This document shows positions 62,701 through 64,000 of a DNA stretch of 64,000 bases, piece after piece (positions within the stretch are counted from its first letter, which is position 1; each line of letters begins with the position of its first letter). The notes beneath the pieces are model-generated. The model was not told the origin of the DNA. It ran no database searches and saw only the letters and a list, made by a program, of their open reading frames with translations. The stretch spans positions 30,037,778 to 30,101,777 of the forward strand of contig CP154957.1 of assembly GCA_039621445.1 (NCBI GenBank). The letters are read 5' to 3'. Made by a program: the position numbers and the translations under genes. Source of the DNA: Euglena gracilis. Its lineage: Eukaryota; Euglenida; Euglenophyceae; Euglenales.

Positions 62701-63799
62701 CCAGTGGAGTGTAACAAGCTGTGATGGGTCGACTATCTGGGTGTAAGGGTTGCTGGTGGAAGGCCTGTCTCAAATCCATGATGTAAAAAAATTGCCTTCC
62801 ACCCTGTTTTACCAACAAATCTTCAATTACAGGTAGTGGATATGATATCCTCCGAGTCTGAGAATTCGGACATCTCATATCTACCACCCCTCGCCAGTCA
62901 CCATCATTTTTTGGAACAACAAAAGTATTGGACATCCATTCGCTGACCACCCCCTCAGGAATTCTTTCAATGTACCCCCGATCCTGCCATTCCCCTGTCA
63001 CTTTGCAATGCGCCTCGAACTTCTCCCCGTGCAAGCGAAAAGGTTTGGCTCGGGTAGGTACGGCACATTCCTTGAGGGGTATTGAAGCATACCCACATGG
63101 GCCTCTGACAGGTGGGTCCTTGAGCGGTTCCTTGTCAAAGACCACCCCGTCATAATCCCACTGAATTTTTTCTCGCAGGTCAAGAATTCTGGGATCCACA
63201 TTTTCCTCCTCACGTGCCTCAACAATGTTGCGTATGGCCTTGGAATTGCCCAGGTGCTGCAACGCCTTGGCAATACGCCTCCTCTCAGCCCGGGTGAGAT
63301 TTTCACCGTCACAATTGTGACCTTCTGGTGGTACTTGCAACTTCATTTTCCACAGGATTTGTTCAAACTCAGTGTCAAAATGCTGTGAAATGGGAGCCTG
63401 CGTTGGGTTTCCGGACCTCAGTGGTTCCTCCTCACGGATCACCCTCACACGTCTCCTTTGGTCCTTCCCACACCGTTTCCTCTTTTGTTTCCTCTCTCCT
63501 GTCCAACCGTACAGGAGAGCAAAATACGGTTCATGAATGGCCAAGGCTTTATGGTGGGGGAAAAAGCCAATGTGATTCTGGGACATCCATGGGAAAGACA
63601 GAATTACATCCACCTCCATGGATGCTTCATAAAATTCCGTCTCACACGAGACCAAATTCGGCAGAAATTCCCCGTTGAACTTCTGTCGAAAGGTCACCCC
63701 CAATGTGACCTTCTTATTTCTGTGTACCAGGCACGTCCCAGCTCTGTAGTATATCTGCAGAGTGGGTTCTGTGACGGTCGCACCACTGTGGAAAACCAC
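59735..63799 (-). CDS. pol: Ty3/gypsy chromodomain pol (protease C-terminus, RT, RNase H, integrase, chromodomain)
   Basis: 1,354 codons without interruption. Residues 4-8 read HSGAT where proteases have DSG/DTG. DVILSFPWM (64-72) marks the protease end. RT has YIMDLRQAFHQ (Asp 342) and FIDD (405-406). RNase H has Asp 567, Glu 620, Asp 645 and Asp 693. The integrase zinc finger is H923/H928/C964/C967 and its triad D993-D1057-E1093. The chromodomain is about 1,282-1,340 (EEILSHRRTPQGTWEIKTRW). It is a close relative of the pol at 34.9-41.9 kb, with the same VLTDHRSLE, RWAYPAS and LNEF/LLSKYDLTV contexts. The first codon is GTG, and in-frame TAG and TGA lie 50-60 bases upstream, so translation must enter from gag by recoding or the 5' part is damaged. 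Gag and any methyltransferase domain would be beyond the right edge. Confidence 0.9.
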   Translation of the reverse strand: MVFHSGATVTEPTLQIYYRAGTCLVHRNKKVTLGVTFRQKFNGEFLPNLVSCETEFYEASMEVDVILSFPWMSQNHIGFFPHHKALAIHEPYFALLYGWTGERKQKRKRCGKDQRRRVRVIREEEPLRSGNPTQAPISQHFDTEFEQILWKMKLQVPPEGHNCDGENLTRAERRRIAKALQHLGNSKAIRNIVEAREEENVDPRILDLREKIQWDYDGVVFDKEPLKDPPVRGPCGYASIPLKECAVPTRAKPFRLHGEKFEAHCKVTGEWQDRGYIERIPEGVVSEWMSNTFVVPKNDGDWRGVVDMRCPNSQTRRISYPLPVIEDLLVKQGGRQFFYIMDLRQAFHQQPLHPDSRPITACYTPLGVFQWRVNVMGLTNASQQFKQMMEDVLSSVRDVADPFIDDILVGTRVEEGEDLLAAHDRDLRRVLEVLKDAKLICDVRKCKFFVKGDAFYGHVLENGTRRPEPGKLRAIEKWQRPQTITALRAFLGFTNYYSSYVKEYARVVSRPQDQLKIPRSEGKTGSKKRITWDKEDEVAFQEIKSRLCGELILQRVNPDKPFVLRADASQYAIGATLEQLIDEDRAPTVEDVLAKKTSPVAFMSRKLTDSQRNWVPREQETYAIIAALQRWESWIGLQPVLVLTDHRSLEFWAREVLDTPSGPLGRRARWHQLLSKYDLTVGYVPGKDNTIADVLSRWAYPASEGVKDVSRHGTAQNKEDVMALIREEKREEANCVWVRLRGPPTQENAWIRGVTTRSGKESGTQDIGLESAQEDASFVGDVGGTEPLPTPAAQGSEEIQPKYVDQYGNAHWSTEEEVNEIAGPVVDSSSTAAEELANPATSSNTLSTTPIPKPTQVYFGKLWEVNWGLEYGKCPSFGPIFARTQTPGISWPKGVRVVNGFMYVDGLLCVPWSLQNAVVRDFHAYLGHAGFPRLWDAMSVRYKWADGASVKKFASVVMGECETCQACQRPRFLEGPLEPTPIPPQEMISVALDIFDMPPVQNEGTLHNAIVLGVDRHSGWVVAVPYKKQGLTGGRVAKMMVAHLWRPFGVPSLVTTDQGAQFISSWWQSMCAFLGIRHAFSQAYFHNTNGRAERAGQQLIQRIRKIQIDERHTWVEALPKVLDRLHDTPGEGGLSPYQILFGRERILGGIPREPPFECEEANAFFKRMKEIDQVVAKRLNNLHIQQSSQVKVGRNVLIDLQVGAKVWYLRPPNAGDKLDSKWLGPGVVVAREGESSYVVEIRPGHRLKDPRRSLKAYVDDTFGGEPLPLCYHKRTVRDPDAEPDEWITEEILSHRRTPQGTWEIKTRWKGSGKVTWEPTGNFFSRYNADLVKYCKEKRLGLDLTKHLSPTPTTE

Positions 63800-64000
63800 A
63801 GCTGGTAGGATCGTGGCAGACCCTTCTGGGATCTGCCCCTGGACACGTCAGCACTATTCTCTCCTTCCCCCACAGGTGGTATTCTTCACTGTCAATCTTC
63901 CCAAGTTTGACCATTGATTTTGTCAGAGGTAAAAACCCTTGGAACAGTCGAACTTGACCTCAGAAGAAACTTCTGAGTCTTTGCTTTGTGCTTTGCTTCT
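63800..64000 (-). other. Upstream part of the right-hand gypsy element
   Basis: In the pol frame the minus strand reads QIPEGSATILPAVVFHSG but is closed by TGA and TAG slightly further up. Another frame (63,914-63,714) is open for 66 codons. The main gag lies outside the window. Confidence 0.4.

Overview
This window reads as nuclear DNA of a eukaryote, probably a unicellular alga or other protist. I found no bacterial operons, no rRNA or functional tRNA gene, and no host gene I could name. Almost everything I can assign is retroelement. An alveolate source (dinoflagellate or chromerid) is a low-confidence guess. It rests on the mix of chromodomain Ty3/gypsy, tyrosine-recombinase (DIRS/Ngaro-like) and R2-type non-LTR elements, and on an LTR element that carries a cytosine methyltransferase. 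Long C and G homopolymers run through the whole window.

Left part, 1-18 kb. A gag gene on the minus strand runs off the left edge (1-704), preceded by a primer-binding site (PBS) for initiator tRNA-Met. Two 5'-truncated R2-like non-LTR elements lie head to tail (3.63-6.22 and 6.22-8.84 kb); each has a reverse transcriptase, a zinc-knuckle region and a restriction-like endonuclease. Two tRNA-derived SINE copies (9.4-9.7 kb minus, 11.4-11.7 kb plus) flank another gag/LTR fragment. A decayed Ty3/gypsy element follows (11.7-18.06 kb): coiled-coil gag, capsid remnant, two CCHC knuckles separated by an RS/RD-rich linker, protease, and a further pol-like region. It is cut off at 18,064.

Middle, 18-32.5 kb. 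This is a mosaic of tyrosine-recombinase (YR) retroelements. Two near-identical 2.96-kb direct repeats carry a gag with GYGS-type repeats plus unassigned open frames. They are followed by an unassigned coding-like stretch (25.3-26.4 kb), a minus-strand gag (27.7-28.6 kb), a tangle of terminal inverted and direct repeats (28.6-29.8 kb), and a minus-strand tyrosine recombinase with RT-RNase H (29.7-32.5 kb).

Centre, 32.5-46.3 kb. A complete, apparently young LTR retrotransposon (32,538-46,299, minus strand) has inserted into the RT frame of that YR element. The insertion is bounded by a 5-bp target duplication (CTTGA), so the interrupted frame resumes at 46,305. In order of translation the element encodes: an acidic coiled-coil ORF1; a gag ORF2 that starts at a UGAUG overlap; then, after one in-frame UGA-CGG followed by a 15-bp hairpin, a single polyprotein containing a C5 cytosine methyltransferase domain, protease, RT, RNase H, integrase and chromodomain. 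A GC-rich repeat with a possible membrane-anchored ORF lies between pol and the 3' LTR. I consider this element the main discovery of the window.

Right part, 46.3-64 kb. More YR-element termini and gag copies lie at 47.7-50.3 kb. A long stretch without recognisable genes follows (50.3-59.7 kb), containing a cluster of degenerate palindromes (53.2-55.3 kb), perfect short hairpins and simple repeats. The window ends in a second chromodomain Ty3/gypsy pol (59,735-63,799, minus) whose gag lies beyond the right edge.
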